A stretch of 64,000 nt of DNA from Acinetobacter portensis (GCF_023158935.1 NZ_CP096120.1:310001-374000), one strand, 5' to 3'; counted from the stretch's first letter, positions 18,024-27,736 are shown. Program-made: numbers and translations. The notes: a model not told the origin generated them from the sequence alone.

Positions 18024-18329
18024 TTAACGTCTTTTTTTACGCGATATTCCTGCGGCATGTAACGCATTAAATACCGCATGAGTGCTTACTCCTAAACGTT
18101 CAGCTCGCTCATACTGATAATCATCAGGATATTGTTCAACATCCTTCAATATTTGCTCTCTGCTAATTTTAGCTGGACGGCCAGGAATAGGTTTGTTTGT
18201 AGTGGACTTTTTCCAGTTCTGAATTGTCTGTATACAGATGTTAAAATGCTGTGCTGCTTTTCGCACAGACATTTCATCTCGAATCATAATTTCTATGACT
18301 TTGTCTTTAAAATCTTTTGAATATCCCAT
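18024..18329 (-). CDS. IS630 transposase, DNA-binding part (orfA)
   Basis: 101 residues opening MGYSKDFKDKVIEIMI. It contains an N-terminal helix-turn-helix (VRKAAQHFNICIQTIQNWKK) and a second HTH-like region (AERLGVSTHAVFNALHAAG), as expected for the terminal-repeat-binding part of an IS630 transposase. It ends KKRR at an A7G stretch, 18 bases after which the catalytic domain is open in the -1 frame. Frameshifting near codon 99 gives the full 279-residue protein. Confidence 0.82.
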   Translation of the reverse strand: MGYSKDFKDKVIEIMIRDEMSVRKAAQHFNICIQTIQNWKKSTTNKPIPGRPAKISREQILKDVEQYPDDYQYERAERLGVSTHAVFNALHAAGISRKKRR

Positions 18330-18364
18330 ATCTCTATTGTTCTATAGTTTTTAGGATTTGGCTA

Positions 18365-18764
18365 TAGGTTGCCAAACAGGAATGTTTAAATCTTTCGTTA
18401 ATATTTGTGCCAATACCAAGGCTTGGTTGAAACCACGCTCTACTAGGCGTTCATTTGAAATTGGCATAGGCACAATGGCTTGTACTTTAGGAATACGAAC
18501 TTCTTTTAAAACGCCAGCCAATAACGTTTGATAATGAAGCTGTTGTTCATATTTAAACTTTTGAATAATTCGATCTATAGGATAGGCATAGTAACAAGCG
18601 ACAGAAATATCTATTTCTTGGCGTTGTATATTTTGTTTATACCAAGGTAAATTATTCCAGCAGTCTTGGCAAATAGAATGCATTGCTTGGGCATCTACAC
18701 CGCAAAGTTGGCAAGTGTCCAATGTGCTTAATTGTGAAGTAGCACTTTTTATTAAATTAAACAT
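18365..18764 (-). pseudogene. comF: comF, 5' fragment before the IS insertion
   Basis: This encodes the N-terminal 133 residues of ComF. A zinc-ribbon-like CQLCG...CQDCW pair is near residues 18-36, then the DRIIQKFKYEQQLHYQ region and PMPISNERLVERGFNQALVLA, all typical of ComF. Beyond the insertion point four more codons are read from the IS before a stop at 18351. The start overlaps the end of recG by 8 bases, so comF was the downstream partner in a recG-comF unit. The split removes the PRPP-binding loop, so the product is almost certainly non-functional. Confidence 0.88.
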
Positions 18765-20802
18765 AAGCGTACCTTGGTGCTTCAGGTAGCCAGCGTTTTA
18801 ATAAAGCATCGGCATGAGTAGGATAGTCTTTTAAAATTTGATGTGCGACATAATGTGCTTGACTTAGAAGATGATCATCACGTTCTAATTTAGCCACACG
18901 AAAGCCCATATCACCTGTTTGTTTTGTTCCTAATAGTTCACCAGGACCACGAATTTCTAAGTCTTTTTCAGCAATTAAAAAGCCATCATTGGTTTCACGC
19001 ATAATGCGTAAGCGTTCTTGCCCATTTTGAGAAAGTGGGTTTTTATAAAGTAAGGCGCAGAAACTTGCCTTTGCACCACGACCAACTCGACCACGTAATT
19101 GGTGTAATTGTGAAAGTCCTAAACGCTCCGCATTTTCAATGACCATAATGGAAGCGTTTGGAACATCGACACCCACTTCAATCACAGTGGTGGCAATAAG
19201 AAGCTGTAATTCATTATCTTTGAATTGTTGCATTACAGATTGCTTTTCGTCTGCTTTCATTTTGCCGTGAACTAAGCCAACTTTTAAATGTGGGAAACGC
19301 TCACGAATTTCTTGATAAGTTGCTTCGGCAGCTTGTGCATCTAAAGTTTCAGATTGCTCGACAAGGGTACAGACCCAATAAGCTTGTTTGTCTTCGGCAC
19401 AATTGGTCGCAATTCTATTTAATACTTCTTCACGTCTATCTAGCGGAATAGTCACGGTTTGAATTGGTGTTCGACCCGGTGGTAGTTCATCAATGACTGA
19501 AGTATCCAAGTCACCATAAGCAGACATAGCCAGAGTACGAGGAATAGGGGTAGCAGTCATCACCAATTGATGTGGTGTCATACCATCTAAGCCTTTATTA
19601 CGTAAAGCTAGACGTTGATCTACACCAAAGCGATGTTGTTCATCAATAATGACTAAGCCAAGCTTGGCAAATTCAACATTTTCCTGAAATAGCGCATGTG
19701 TTCCAACAATTAAATGAGCTGAACCATCTTTAATAATTTGCTCTGCTGCTGCGCGAGCTTTGCCTTTTTGTTTGCCTGAAAGCCAAGATACAGACAGACC
19801 TAAAGGCTCAAACCATTTCTTGAAATTTAAGTAATGTTGTTCTGCTAAAATTTCTGTAGGTGCCATTAAAGCAACTTGCCAGCCTTCTTCTAAAGCATGG
19901 CAAGCAGCCACACCCGCAACTAATGTTTTGCCTGCACCTACATCACCCTGAATTAAGCGAAGCATAGGTTTATTGAGTTTCAAATCATCTTCAATTTCTT
20001 TGGAAACACGCTTTTGTGCGCCTGTCATTTCAAAAGGTAGTGCACTTAATAATGCTTTTGTATACTTTTTACTTGGTGAAAATGAAGGTGCTTCAATTTG
20101 CTGAATATAGGCACGTCGCGTGAGTAAGCTGACTTGATGTGCAACAAGCTCTTCAAAAATTAAACGTTGTTGCGCAGGATGTGAGCCTTGCGACAACTGA
20201 ACCATATTGGCATCTACAGGTGGATGGTGAATATAATCCAACGCTTCTTTTAATGCATATCCATTGGTGAATTTTTTAGGTAATAATTCAGGTAAATCAT
20301 CGCTATGTTGTTGTAGCGCTTGCTTCACATATTCACGAATCTTAGGTTGCGTTAACCCTTCTGTGCTTGGGTAAATTGCCGTAAGCTGAGTTTGCGGAAG
20401 AGGTGTGTGTTCACTAATAACTTGTATTTCAGGATGATAAAGCTCTAAACCACGAGCGCCTACACGAACTTCACCAAATATTCTTAAACGGTTGCCAACT
20501 TTTGCCCGATCTGTAATGCCTTTATAAACATGATAAAAACGTAAAGTGACTTTGCCAAAATCATCATCGAGTAATACCGCCATAGACTTACGTTTGCCCG
20601 GTGGAAAATCGACACCTTTTACAATACCTTCAAGCAAATAGCTTCTGCCTACGACCAATTGGTTCATAGGAATGATCGTGCTACGATCTTCATAGTCACG
20701 TGGAAGATGAAACAGCAAATCATCTGTGTTAAAGATATTTAGCTTTTCTAGTAAAGCAGCAGAGGCATTTCCTACGCCTTGCAATTGGTGGACTGCGGCC
20801 AT
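18757..20802 (-). CDS. recG: ATP-dependent DNA helicase RecG
   Basis: 681 residues, normal for RecG. It remodels stalled replication forks and branch-migrates Holliday junctions. The N-terminal wedge domain is followed by the helicase core: Walker A GDVGAGKT near residue 289, the DEQH box in IIDEQHRFG, motif III in MTATPIPRT, and the C-terminal GRVGRG with the TRG-like tail region. It is divergent from the epimerase-like gene with 33 bases between starts, and comF overlaps its 3' end. Confidence 0.96.
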   Translation of the reverse strand: MAAVHQLQGVGNASAALLEKLNIFNTDDLLFHLPRDYEDRSTIIPMNQLVVGRSYLLEGIVKGVDFPPGKRKSMAVLLDDDFGKVTLRFYHVYKGITDRAKVGNRLRIFGEVRVGARGLELYHPEIQVISEHTPLPQTQLTAIYPSTEGLTQPKIREYVKQALQQHSDDLPELLPKKFTNGYALKEALDYIHHPPVDANMVQLSQGSHPAQQRLIFEELVAHQVSLLTRRAYIQQIEAPSFSPSKKYTKALLSALPFEMTGAQKRVSKEIEDDLKLNKPMLRLIQGDVGAGKTLVAGVAACHALEEGWQVALMAPTEILAEQHYLNFKKWFEPLGLSVSWLSGKQKGKARAAAEQIIKDGSAHLIVGTHALFQENVEFAKLGLVIIDEQHRFGVDQRLALRNKGLDGMTPHQLVMTATPIPRTLAMSAYGDLDTSVIDELPPGRTPIQTVTIPLDRREEVLNRIATNCAEDKQAYWVCTLVEQSETLDAQAAEATYQEIRERFPHLKVGLVHGKMKADEKQSVMQQFKDNELQLLIATTVIEVGVDVPNASIMVIENAERLGLSQLHQLRGRVGRGAKASFCALLYKNPLSQNGQERLRIMRETNDGFLIAEKDLEIRGPGELLGTKQTGDMGFRVAKLERDDHLLSQAHYVAHQILKDYPTHADALLKRWLPEAPRYAYV

Positions 20803-20835
20803 GTCCCCTCAACTTAGTCTGTGATTTGGTGCTAA

Positions 20836-21603
20836 ATGCATATTTTATTTATAGGTTATGGTAAAACATCTCAGCGCGTTGCTAAACAACTATTTGCGCT
20901 CGATCATCAAATTACCACAATTAGTTCAAGTCCGAAAACAGATGAATATGCAACGCATCTTATTCAAGATATTCATCATCTTAATTTAAGCCAAATTAAA
21001 CCTGTAGATTGTGTTTATATTTTACTGTCTCCGAAACAAAGCAATGTAGATGGATACAGGGAAACTTATTTGAATTCTGCATATTCAATTATTCAGGCTT
21101 TAATAGATCATCCTGTAAAGCGTGTAATTGTGGTGTCTTCTACGCGGGTATATGGTGAAAATGCAGGGGAGCGAGTGGATGATGAAACTTCAATTTCGCC
21201 TAAAGATGAACAAGGGCAAATTTTGGCAGAAATGGAGCAGGTTTATTTAAAAGCTTATGCTGAAAGATGCGCCATTATTCGTCCTGCAGGTATTTATGAT
21301 GGTTTATCTGAACGTATGATTCGTCTTGCAGAAAACACAAAAACGTATCCTAATATTCATTGGTCTAACCGTATTCATATAGATGATTTATCTTGTTTCT
21401 TAGCGCATCTACTTCACGTGGAACATCCTAAGAAAAGTTATATTGTGACCAATAATTTACCTGAACCTTTACATGAAAAGATTTTAAAAATTCAAAAGGA
21501 AAAGGGTTTTCCTGAGTTGGTTTTGGAAAGTCAGAATGAAACCGGAAAGCGAATTTTTGCAATGCGAATGAATGAAACAGGATTTAAACTTATTCAGCAT
21601 TAA
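20836..21603 (+). CDS. NAD-dependent epimerase/dehydratase-like (SDR fold) protein
   Basis: 255 residues. The N-terminus MHILFIGYGKTSQRVAKQL is a nucleotide-binding Rossmann opening, although the loop is GYGKTS rather than the classical GGxGFIG. VVSSTRVYG followed by a Glu/Asp-rich segment matches extended SDR proteins of the YeeZ group. The usual YxxxK pair is not evident: the nearest region is EQVYLKAYAERC, so catalysis is uncertain. The substrate is unknown. Confidence 0.7.
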   Translation: MHILFIGYGKTSQRVAKQLFALDHQITTISSSPKTDEYATHLIQDIHHLNLSQIKPVDCVYILLSPKQSNVDGYRETYLNSAYSIIQALIDHPVKRVIVVSSTRVYGENAGERVDDETSISPKDEQGQILAEMEQVYLKAYAERCAIIRPAGIYDGLSERMIRLAENTKTYPNIHWSNRIHIDDLSCFLAHLLHVEHPKKSYIVTNNLPEPLHEKILKIQKEKGFPELVLESQNETGKRIFAMRMNETGFKLIQH

Positions 21604-21620
21604 GCTTTGCATAGATATAA

Positions 21621-21650
21621 AAAAGCCTCTCAATTGAGAGGCTTTTCTTT
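21621..21650. terminator. Bidirectional terminator between convergent genes
   Basis: AAAAGCCTCTCAATTGAGAGGCTTTT is nearly a full palindrome, 18 bases after the epimerase stop and next to the plsB stop at 21653. Confidence 0.9.
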
Positions 21651-21652
21651 GC

Positions 21653-24223
21653 TTATTTCTTTTTACGCTTTTGGCGTTTTTTAGCTTGTTGGGCAGCTAA
21701 GGCATCTAAAGCTTCTTTCAATTCTTCATCGGTAAATGAAGTAATGTGATGAAGCATTTGCAATTTATCTTCATCTAAAACAAGGTTGGCGTACTGGGTA
21801 ATATTTTGGAATGGCGCATCAAATACTATCGAATTATCTTCATTTGTACTGATGTAACCTTTTTGCGTGAGCATTTTAATGAAGCTTTGGAAAAGTGCTT
21901 TATCAAAAAATTCAGGAGAATTAAACTCATAAAGTACAGATAAGCGCTGACCCACTAAATGACTAAGTTCTTCAACTTGGCGCATTGAAATATTGCCTGA
22001 ACCGCGCTGAGTAATGAGTGAAAGCGTAATGTAGTAACGCTCAAGGCTTTGCATGACAGGTGTTGCAAGCACTACAAGCTGATTATGATCTTCAGTATTT
22101 GGTGCAGGTGCAACTAAATTGCCTTCAGCATCTTTAGAGATGAGTTTTGCATTCAATAAAGCATTAATATACGCTTCAGTTGGGGCTTGAATATCATCTT
22201 CATTCCACTTTAAGAACAATTCTGCTTTTAAGAATGGATATAAAGTTTTAATAACATTGCATAAATCTTTTGGAGCAATTGAACCATTGTGGTTTACAAG
22301 TGCAGCAATTAAAGATGGTAAAACAAAGGCATGTAAGATGTTATTGCGGAAGTAAGTAAGAAGAACTGCTTGACCTTCTTCAATCGCAATAATATCACCT
22401 AAAACATGGTTCACGCGTTTAATTAGTTTAAGCTTTAAACCATAAGCAATAATTTCTTTGCCAGATAAAGGCGTTACTTGAATGCGTTCATCATAAGGTA
22501 AAGATGCAAGCAAATTACGGTAAGTATCAATTTGCTTCACGCAAATTTCTTCATCTAACGTATGTTTTGGTGTTGCAAGAAGAATAAGTGAAAGCAATGA
22601 AACAGGGTTAATAACTGCAGCACGGTTAATGTTTTCCAAAATTGCATTTGCAGAGCTATTTACTGCTTGTGATACTTCTTCAGGAATTGCATCATCATTT
22701 TTAGCAACAGTTACATTTTCTGCATTATGCTGTTTCAGCATGTCATCTAAGAAAACTGGCTCACCAAAGTTCACATGAACTTTACCAAAGACTTTTTCAA
22801 TTTTACGTAGGGTTTTAATAATACCCATAATTGATTCAGACTCTTTCGCCTTACCATTCATTTCGCCTACATAAGTTGAACCTTCCATTAAGCGTTCATA
22901 ACCAATATAAGTTGGAATAAATACGATAGGCTTAGAGCGACCACGTAAATGACTATGAACAGTCATAGCAAGCATGCCCGTTTTAGGCGGTAAGATACGA
23001 CCTGTACGTGAACGACCACCTTCAATGAAGTATTCAAGCGGTGTGTTGCGTGACAAAATGCTATATAAATATTCTTTAAATACCGTGGTGTATAAACCAC
23101 TTCCGCGGAATGAACGGCGAATAAAGAATGCGCCACCGCCACGTAAAATTTGCCCTACAAAAGGCATATTTAAGTTATCGCCTGCGGCAATGTACGGTAC
23201 CATCAAACCACGTTGATAAATCACATAAGACAATAATAAATAGTCGATATGGCTACGATGACATGGCGTATAAATAATCTCGTAGTCTTTGGCTAATTCA
23301 CGAACCGTACTAAAGTTGTGAACATCTACACCATCATAAAGTTGTGTCCATAAGCGTGTAAGCGCCATAGAGGCAAAACGTACAGTCGAGTGTGAATAGT
23401 CCGAAACAATTTCGTTCACGCAACCTATAGCGCGGCGTTCTGCTTCAAGCAAACTAATTTTACTACGAATGCTCTCGCGACGAATTGCATCTTGAACATC
23501 GGGAGACTTAATAAGCGAATGCATGACATTGCGTCGGTCAGACAAATCTGGCCCTAAAACAATTTCACGTTGATTATCTAGGTAATTATTTAAGGTATTT
23601 AAAATATATGTTGCAGGCGAAATATTTGGATGTGTCTCTTTCGCAAATTCAATAAGCTTACGTAAAGATTGTGGCTCATGGAATTCTAAATAAGATTGAC
23701 GTCCATGCATGCCAATATTTATAAGCTGTTTCACTGTGCCAGGTGTAGACCATGTATCGGTCATTAAAACCTTAAGCAATGAATTTTCTTTATCTGGCGC
23801 ACGTCCCCAAAGTAGGGTAACAGGCACAAGATCTACATCTGCATCTGGGTGTTTTTCTAGTAATTCAACCAAGCTAAGTAAGCGTGGCGGAAGCTTATGT
23901 GCAGATGGATTTAAAATATTATTTTCATCTGAATGTTGTAAGAAAAGAACAGATACTTTCTCTTTATGGTCTTTAATAGTAAGCGGGTCTAATGCAGGTG
24001 CTAATTTTAAACGTCGAGTTTCACCATCAACAACTAATGCATTGCTGCGAGAATGATTTTGTAAAACATAACAAACCACTTTAGGTTTGTTTAGCGCATC
24101 ACCTTGTTTTTCTGCAGTTTGAGATGCTACAGGAACTTCGCCAAGAACTTGAGGTGTTACCACGAGGTCAAGCAGCTTGCTAGAAAGCTTGCGATAAATT
24201 TGACCGAAGCCACTCTTGGACAT
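21653..24223 (-). CDS. plsB: Glycerol-3-phosphate 1-O-acyltransferase
   Basis: 856 residues, the large PlsB form. It acylates sn-glycerol 3-phosphate at position 1 to begin phospholipid synthesis, at the inner membrane. Acyltransferase motifs are present in order: CHRSHIDYLLLS (HX4D) near residue 320, then GGGAFFIRRSF, FIEGGRSRTG, and IPTYIGYERL. The C-terminus ends in a Lys/Arg-rich KKRQKRKKK tail. It is divergent from tesB, which removes CoA from acyl groups. Confidence 0.96.
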   Translation of the reverse strand: MSKSGFGQIYRKLSSKLLDLVVTPQVLGEVPVASQTAEKQGDALNKPKVVCYVLQNHSRSNALVVDGETRRLKLAPALDPLTIKDHKEKVSVLFLQHSDENNILNPSAHKLPPRLLSLVELLEKHPDADVDLVPVTLLWGRAPDKENSLLKVLMTDTWSTPGTVKQLINIGMHGRQSYLEFHEPQSLRKLIEFAKETHPNISPATYILNTLNNYLDNQREIVLGPDLSDRRNVMHSLIKSPDVQDAIRRESIRSKISLLEAERRAIGCVNEIVSDYSHSTVRFASMALTRLWTQLYDGVDVHNFSTVRELAKDYEIIYTPCHRSHIDYLLLSYVIYQRGLMVPYIAAGDNLNMPFVGQILRGGGAFFIRRSFRGSGLYTTVFKEYLYSILSRNTPLEYFIEGGRSRTGRILPPKTGMLAMTVHSHLRGRSKPIVFIPTYIGYERLMEGSTYVGEMNGKAKESESIMGIIKTLRKIEKVFGKVHVNFGEPVFLDDMLKQHNAENVTVAKNDDAIPEEVSQAVNSSANAILENINRAAVINPVSLLSLILLATPKHTLDEEICVKQIDTYRNLLASLPYDERIQVTPLSGKEIIAYGLKLKLIKRVNHVLGDIIAIEEGQAVLLTYFRNNILHAFVLPSLIAALVNHNGSIAPKDLCNVIKTLYPFLKAELFLKWNEDDIQAPTEAYINALLNAKLISKDAEGNLVAPAPNTEDHNQLVVLATPVMQSLERYYITLSLITQRGSGNISMRQVEELSHLVGQRLSVLYEFNSPEFFDKALFQSFIKMLTQKGYISTNEDNSIVFDAPFQNITQYANLVLDEDKLQMLHHITSFTDEELKEALDALAAQQAKKRQKRKKK

Positions 24224-24509
24224 AAGAACTCCTACTTAAAAGACCGTTACTACAGAGATGTTGCGGGATATTATTTTGAGCAATTGTAATTCAACACAAT
24301 ATGCCATTTTCTAACAATATTCGTAAGTGCGGGTAATTTTACAGTTAAAGAGCATACTTTTAGAAGCTATATTCAAAAAATCATATGACAAACGAGTCAG
24401 TAAAACTTTATTGCTTTGGTTGGTTTTATGGCAAAATAGCCTTCTTTTTAGTTGTAATACACAATTAAAGCCTCATTTCATAGTGATCGAATCGATATAG
24501 GTTGCCCCC

Positions 24510-25382
24510 ATGAATGCATTAACTCAGGAATTGGTTGATTTACTTAGCCTTGAAAAACTTGAAGAAAATATCTTCCGTGGACAAAGTCGGAACTTGGTGG
24601 GTAAGCGTGTTTTTGGTGGGCAAGTTTTAGGCCAAGCATTACGTGCAGCTTCATACACAACAGATCGACCAGCACATTCTTTACATGCATATTTCTTATT
24701 TGGTGGTGATGTAAATGCGCCAATTATTTATGAAGTAGATCGTATTCGAGATGGGCGTAGTTTTATTAGCCGTCAGGTGCGTGCAATTCAGCATGGTAAA
24801 ACTATTTTTATGTGCATGGTTTCATTTGCAGAGCAAGAGGAAGGCTTAAATTATCAAACAGCCGAGCCAGATTATCCTGCACCTGAAAACTTAAAAAATG
24901 AAGCTGAATTAAAACAGCAGATGGTTGAATTTGTACCTGAAAATGTACGTGCAAGCTTTATGCGTGATCGTCATGTTGAGCTTCGTCCTGTGATGCCAAT
25001 TAATCCATTTGCACCACAACCTGAAGCACCAAACTATGCACATTACATTCGTACGCACGATAAAATTGCTGCGGAAGTTGATGAAATTTCATTGCATCAA
25101 GCAATTGCTGCGTTCTATTCAGATTTCACTTTAATGACGACAGCGCTTCGCCCACATGGCTTAAGTTATCTTTCACCAAGTTTGCAATGTGCAAGCATCG
25201 ATCATGCAATGTATTTCCATAAACCATTCCGTGCAGATGAATTCATGCTTTACGACATGGATGCAACAATTAGCGCAAGTTCGCGTGGTTTGAATTTTGG
25301 TAGAATGTGGCAAAACGGTCAGTTGGTGTGTAGCACAACACAAGAAGGCCTAATCCGCTTACGAGAAATTGAATCTCAATAA
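24510..25382 (+). CDS. tesB: Acyl-CoA thioesterase II
   Basis: 290 residues with the double hot-dog fold of TesB. The N-terminal hot-dog shows NIFRGQSRNLVGKRVFGGQVLGQAL. The middle has HAYFLFGGD and GRSFISRQVRAIQHGK. The second hot-dog holds SLQCASIDHAMYFHKPFRADEFMLYD with the conserved Asp. It hydrolyses medium- and long-chain acyl-CoA to free acid and CoA. It is monocistronic with its own terminator. Confidence 0.93.
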   Translation: MNALTQELVDLLSLEKLEENIFRGQSRNLVGKRVFGGQVLGQALRAASYTTDRPAHSLHAYFLFGGDVNAPIIYEVDRIRDGRSFISRQVRAIQHGKTIFMCMVSFAEQEEGLNYQTAEPDYPAPENLKNEAELKQQMVEFVPENVRASFMRDRHVELRPVMPINPFAPQPEAPNYAHYIRTHDKIAAEVDEISLHQAIAAFYSDFTLMTTALRPHGLSYLSPSLQCASIDHAMYFHKPFRADEFMLYDMDATISASSRGLNFGRMWQNGQLVCSTTQEGLIRLREIESQ

Positions 25383-25398
25383 TTTAAAAATTGAAACT

Positions 25399-25429
25399 AA
25401 AAAGCCGAATGATGATTCGGCTTTTTTTT
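25399..25429 (+). terminator. Terminator after tesB
   Basis: AAAAAGCCGAAT, short loop, ATTCGGCTTTTTTTT, 17 bases after the stop. Confidence 0.92.
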
Positions 25430-25536
25430 ATGAAATATACCTAAGATAGGTATAACCTTATGACAAAATAACGCTCGATAATAAAAAATATGCATGGCAT
25501 ATTGTCAGCTAAATTAATTCAAAAAAGCATTCTAGG

Positions 25537-26772
25537 ATGAACTTAAATTCACAAATTCTAATTGCAGCCATAGTGGGTGTGATTTTTGGTTTTATTCTAA
25601 ACCTATTTCCAAACACTCAGTTTTTTGATGCAAGTATTTACGGGCTAAGTATTGTCAGTAGTGTCTTTATTGGCTTGCTGAAAATGCTGTTAATTCCATT
25701 AATTTTCAGCTCTATTGTAGTTGGTGTTTCTAATTTACAAGCTACAGGGCAACTCAGTCGAACTTGGAAAATTACCTTAATGTGTTGTGTAACCACAACA
25801 ACATTGGCGCTTATTTTAGGTTTAGCTTGTGCGCACTTATTTAATGTAGGTAAAGGTGTAGACATTGTCATGTTCCAAGATGCAATGAACTCGCATCAAA
25901 CACCTGACACATTAACGCCAACCTCTTTTTTCACCAACTTTATTCAAAATACCTTAATTAATCCATTTAAAGCATTTGCAGAAGGTAATGTTTTAGCCGT
26001 TGTGGTTTTTGCATTATTTGTGGGTGTGGCTTTGGTTAAAGGTGGAGAAAACTTCCGAACAGTACGTAAACTTAGTCATCAGTTTTTTGACATTATGATG
26101 TTGATGATTGGTTGGGTAATGAAGCTTGCACCATTCGGTATTTTGTCATTATTGGCAAAGCTGATAGCAACAGAAGATATTACTGTTTTAAGTCGTTTGG
26201 CTGAATTTGCCGCCGTGGTAACAGGAACAACAATTTTCCATGGGGTGGTGGTGTTGCCACTTCTTTTATGGATTTTTGGCAAGATGAATCCGTTAACCTT
26301 TTTTAAAGGAACACGTGCCGCATTAATTACTGCATTTGCCACAAGCTCAAGTTCTGCAACAATGCCACTTTCAATGAAATGTGCGCAGGAAAACTTAGGC
26401 GTACGTCCACAAACGGCAGGTTTTGTGATTCCTTTAGGAACACAATTAAATATGGATGGAACTGCGCTTTATGAAGCAGCAGCAGCCTTATTTATTGCAA
26501 ATTTAATGGGCTTAGATTTAACCATTGGTCAGCAACTTATTGTTTGTGCAACAGCCATGATCGCTTCGCTTGGTGCGCCAGGTATTCCAAGTGCAGGTAT
26601 GGTCACCATGATTATGGTTTTACAATCTGTTGGTTTGCCTGCAGAAGCGATTGCAATTTTATTACCTATTGATCGTTTGCTAGATACGGTTCGAACAGTT
26701 GTAAATGTTCAGGGTGATATGATGATTAGTGTTGTGGTAGACCGTCATACTAAAGAAGAAAATACAGCTTAG
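25537..26772 (+). CDS. Dicarboxylate/amino acid:cation symporter (DAACS family)
   Basis: 411 residues with about eight hydrophobic helices. It has the serine-rich re-entrant loop TSSSSATMP (near residue 270) and the substrate/cation motif NMDGTALYEA (near 306), both hallmarks of the GltP/DctA family. The second re-entrant loop is recognisable as ASLGAPGIPSAGMV. Such carriers take up C4-dicarboxylates or glutamate/aspartate with H+ or Na+; the exact substrate is not decided by the sequence. It has its own terminator. Confidence 0.88.
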   Translation: MNLNSQILIAAIVGVIFGFILNLFPNTQFFDASIYGLSIVSSVFIGLLKMLLIPLIFSSIVVGVSNLQATGQLSRTWKITLMCCVTTTTLALILGLACAHLFNVGKGVDIVMFQDAMNSHQTPDTLTPTSFFTNFIQNTLINPFKAFAEGNVLAVVVFALFVGVALVKGGENFRTVRKLSHQFFDIMMLMIGWVMKLAPFGILSLLAKLIATEDITVLSRLAEFAAVVTGTTIFHGVVVLPLLLWIFGKMNPLTFFKGTRAALITAFATSSSSATMPLSMKCAQENLGVRPQTAGFVIPLGTQLNMDGTALYEAAAALFIANLMGLDLTIGQQLIVCATAMIASLGAPGIPSAGMVTMIMVLQSVGLPAEAIAILLPIDRLLDTVRTVVNVQGDMMISVVVDRHTKEENTA

Positions 26773-26802
26773 TATTTGATTTTGAACTAAGGTTTGAGAA
26801 AT

Positions 26803-26831
26803 AAAAAAGGTCGGATATTCCGACCTTTTTT
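26803..26831. terminator. Bidirectional terminator between symporter and engB
   Basis: AAAAAAGGTCGGA, loop TAT, TCCGACCTTTTTT, between convergent stops at 26772 and 26849. Confidence 0.93.
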
Positions 26832-26848
26832 ATTTGCTTGAAAAAAGA

Positions 26849-27736
26849 TTAATCTTCTTTTTTTGCAGCATCTACTTTAGCAACTGTTTCATCTTCAACA
26901 TCAAGTTGATCTTCAAATTCGGCATCATCATAAATGCCTTCTTCCATTTCAAATTCACCTTCTTCAAAATCATTTTCAGAAGCTTCTGGAATACTGTCTA
27001 AATCAAACGAACTTGCTTGTTCAAGTGTAAAGTTCAAACGACCTGCCATGACGCTAGCAAGTTCTTCTAAACCTTGTTTGTTCATTGAAGAGAAAAGTTG
27101 AATTGAGAAGTTTAACTTCATCTTTTTCAACTGTGCCTGAACTTCTTGCAATACTTTAGAAGCAGGGCCACGGTTGAGTTTGTCAGACTTTGTTAAAAGT
27201 ACATGAACAAATAATTTACGTGAATAAGCCCATTCCAACATCATAATGTCGAAATGTTGTAATGGATGGCGAATATCCATGAGTAAAACTAAGCCTTGTA
27301 AGCTTTGGCGATGAATCAGGTAATTTTCTAACTCTTTTTGCCAAACAATTTTCATTGCTTCAGGAACGGCAGCATAGCCATAACCAGGCAAATCGACTAA
27401 ACGTTGGTCTGGATTTCCTAAGCTAAAAAAGTTGATCATTTGAGTACGACCAGGCTTTTTAGATGCGCGAGCCAATTGCTTTTGGTTGGTTAAAGCATTA
27501 ATTGCACTTGATTTACCCGCATTTGAACGACCTGCAAATGCAACTTCATAACCTGTATCTTCAACACAAAGATTAAGCTTAGGCGCACTCATTAAGAATT
27601 CAGCTTTTCGTAACCAATTTAATGAGCGAACAGAGTACTCAGTAATGGCAGAATCAACTTTTTTCACATAGCTGATCTTTTGCTTAGGCGCATTTGCTAT
27701 CTTACTGTTTTTAGACTTTCCTCTGCTGTGGTGCAT
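26849..27736 (-). CDS. engB: Ribosome biogenesis GTPase YihA/YsxC/EngB
   Basis: An essential GTPase for late assembly of the large ribosomal subunit. The G motifs are G1 GRSNAGKSS near residue 70, G2 around PGRTQ, G3 DLPGYGYA, and G4 TKSDK. At 295 residues it is longer than the roughly 200 of the E. coli protein. There is a basic N-terminal lead of about 45 residues and a C-terminal tail (from about 233) that is almost all Glu/Asp. The ATG at 27736 has only a weak ribosome-binding site (GAAG), so a later start is possible. A TATAAT-like box lies about 30 bases upstream. Confidence 0.92.
   Translation of the reverse strand: MHHSRGKSKNSKIANAPKQKISYVKKVDSAITEYSVRSLNWLRKAEFLMSAPKLNLCVEDTGYEVAFAGRSNAGKSSAINALTNQKQLARASKKPGRTQMINFFSLGNPDQRLVDLPGYGYAAVPEAMKIVWQKELENYLIHRQSLQGLVLLMDIRHPLQHFDIMMLEWAYSRKLFVHVLLTKSDKLNRGPASKVLQEVQAQLKKMKLNFSIQLFSSMNKQGLEELASVMAGRLNFTLEQASSFDLDSIPEASENDFEEGEFEMEEGIYDDAEFEDQLDVEDETVAKVDAAKKED

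Larger units (their letters stand above)
17488..18364 (-). mobile_element. IS630-family insertion sequence in comF (877 bp)
   Basis: Both ends begin, reading inward, TAGC(C/T)AAAT(C/A)CTAA, giving imperfect terminal inverted repeats. TA dinucleotides flank them. The element carries two overlapping minus-strand frames that together make a 279-residue transposase with an IS630-type D...D34E motif. The transposase stop lies inside the low-coordinate inverted repeat. It points in the same direction as comF. I do not assign a named ISfinder element. Confidence 0.88.

Noticed and set aside
17491..18329. IS630 copy as a decayed element with a broken transposase
   Set aside because: One -1 slip at an A7 run gives a complete 279-residue protein with intact DDE residues, and both inverted repeats are present.
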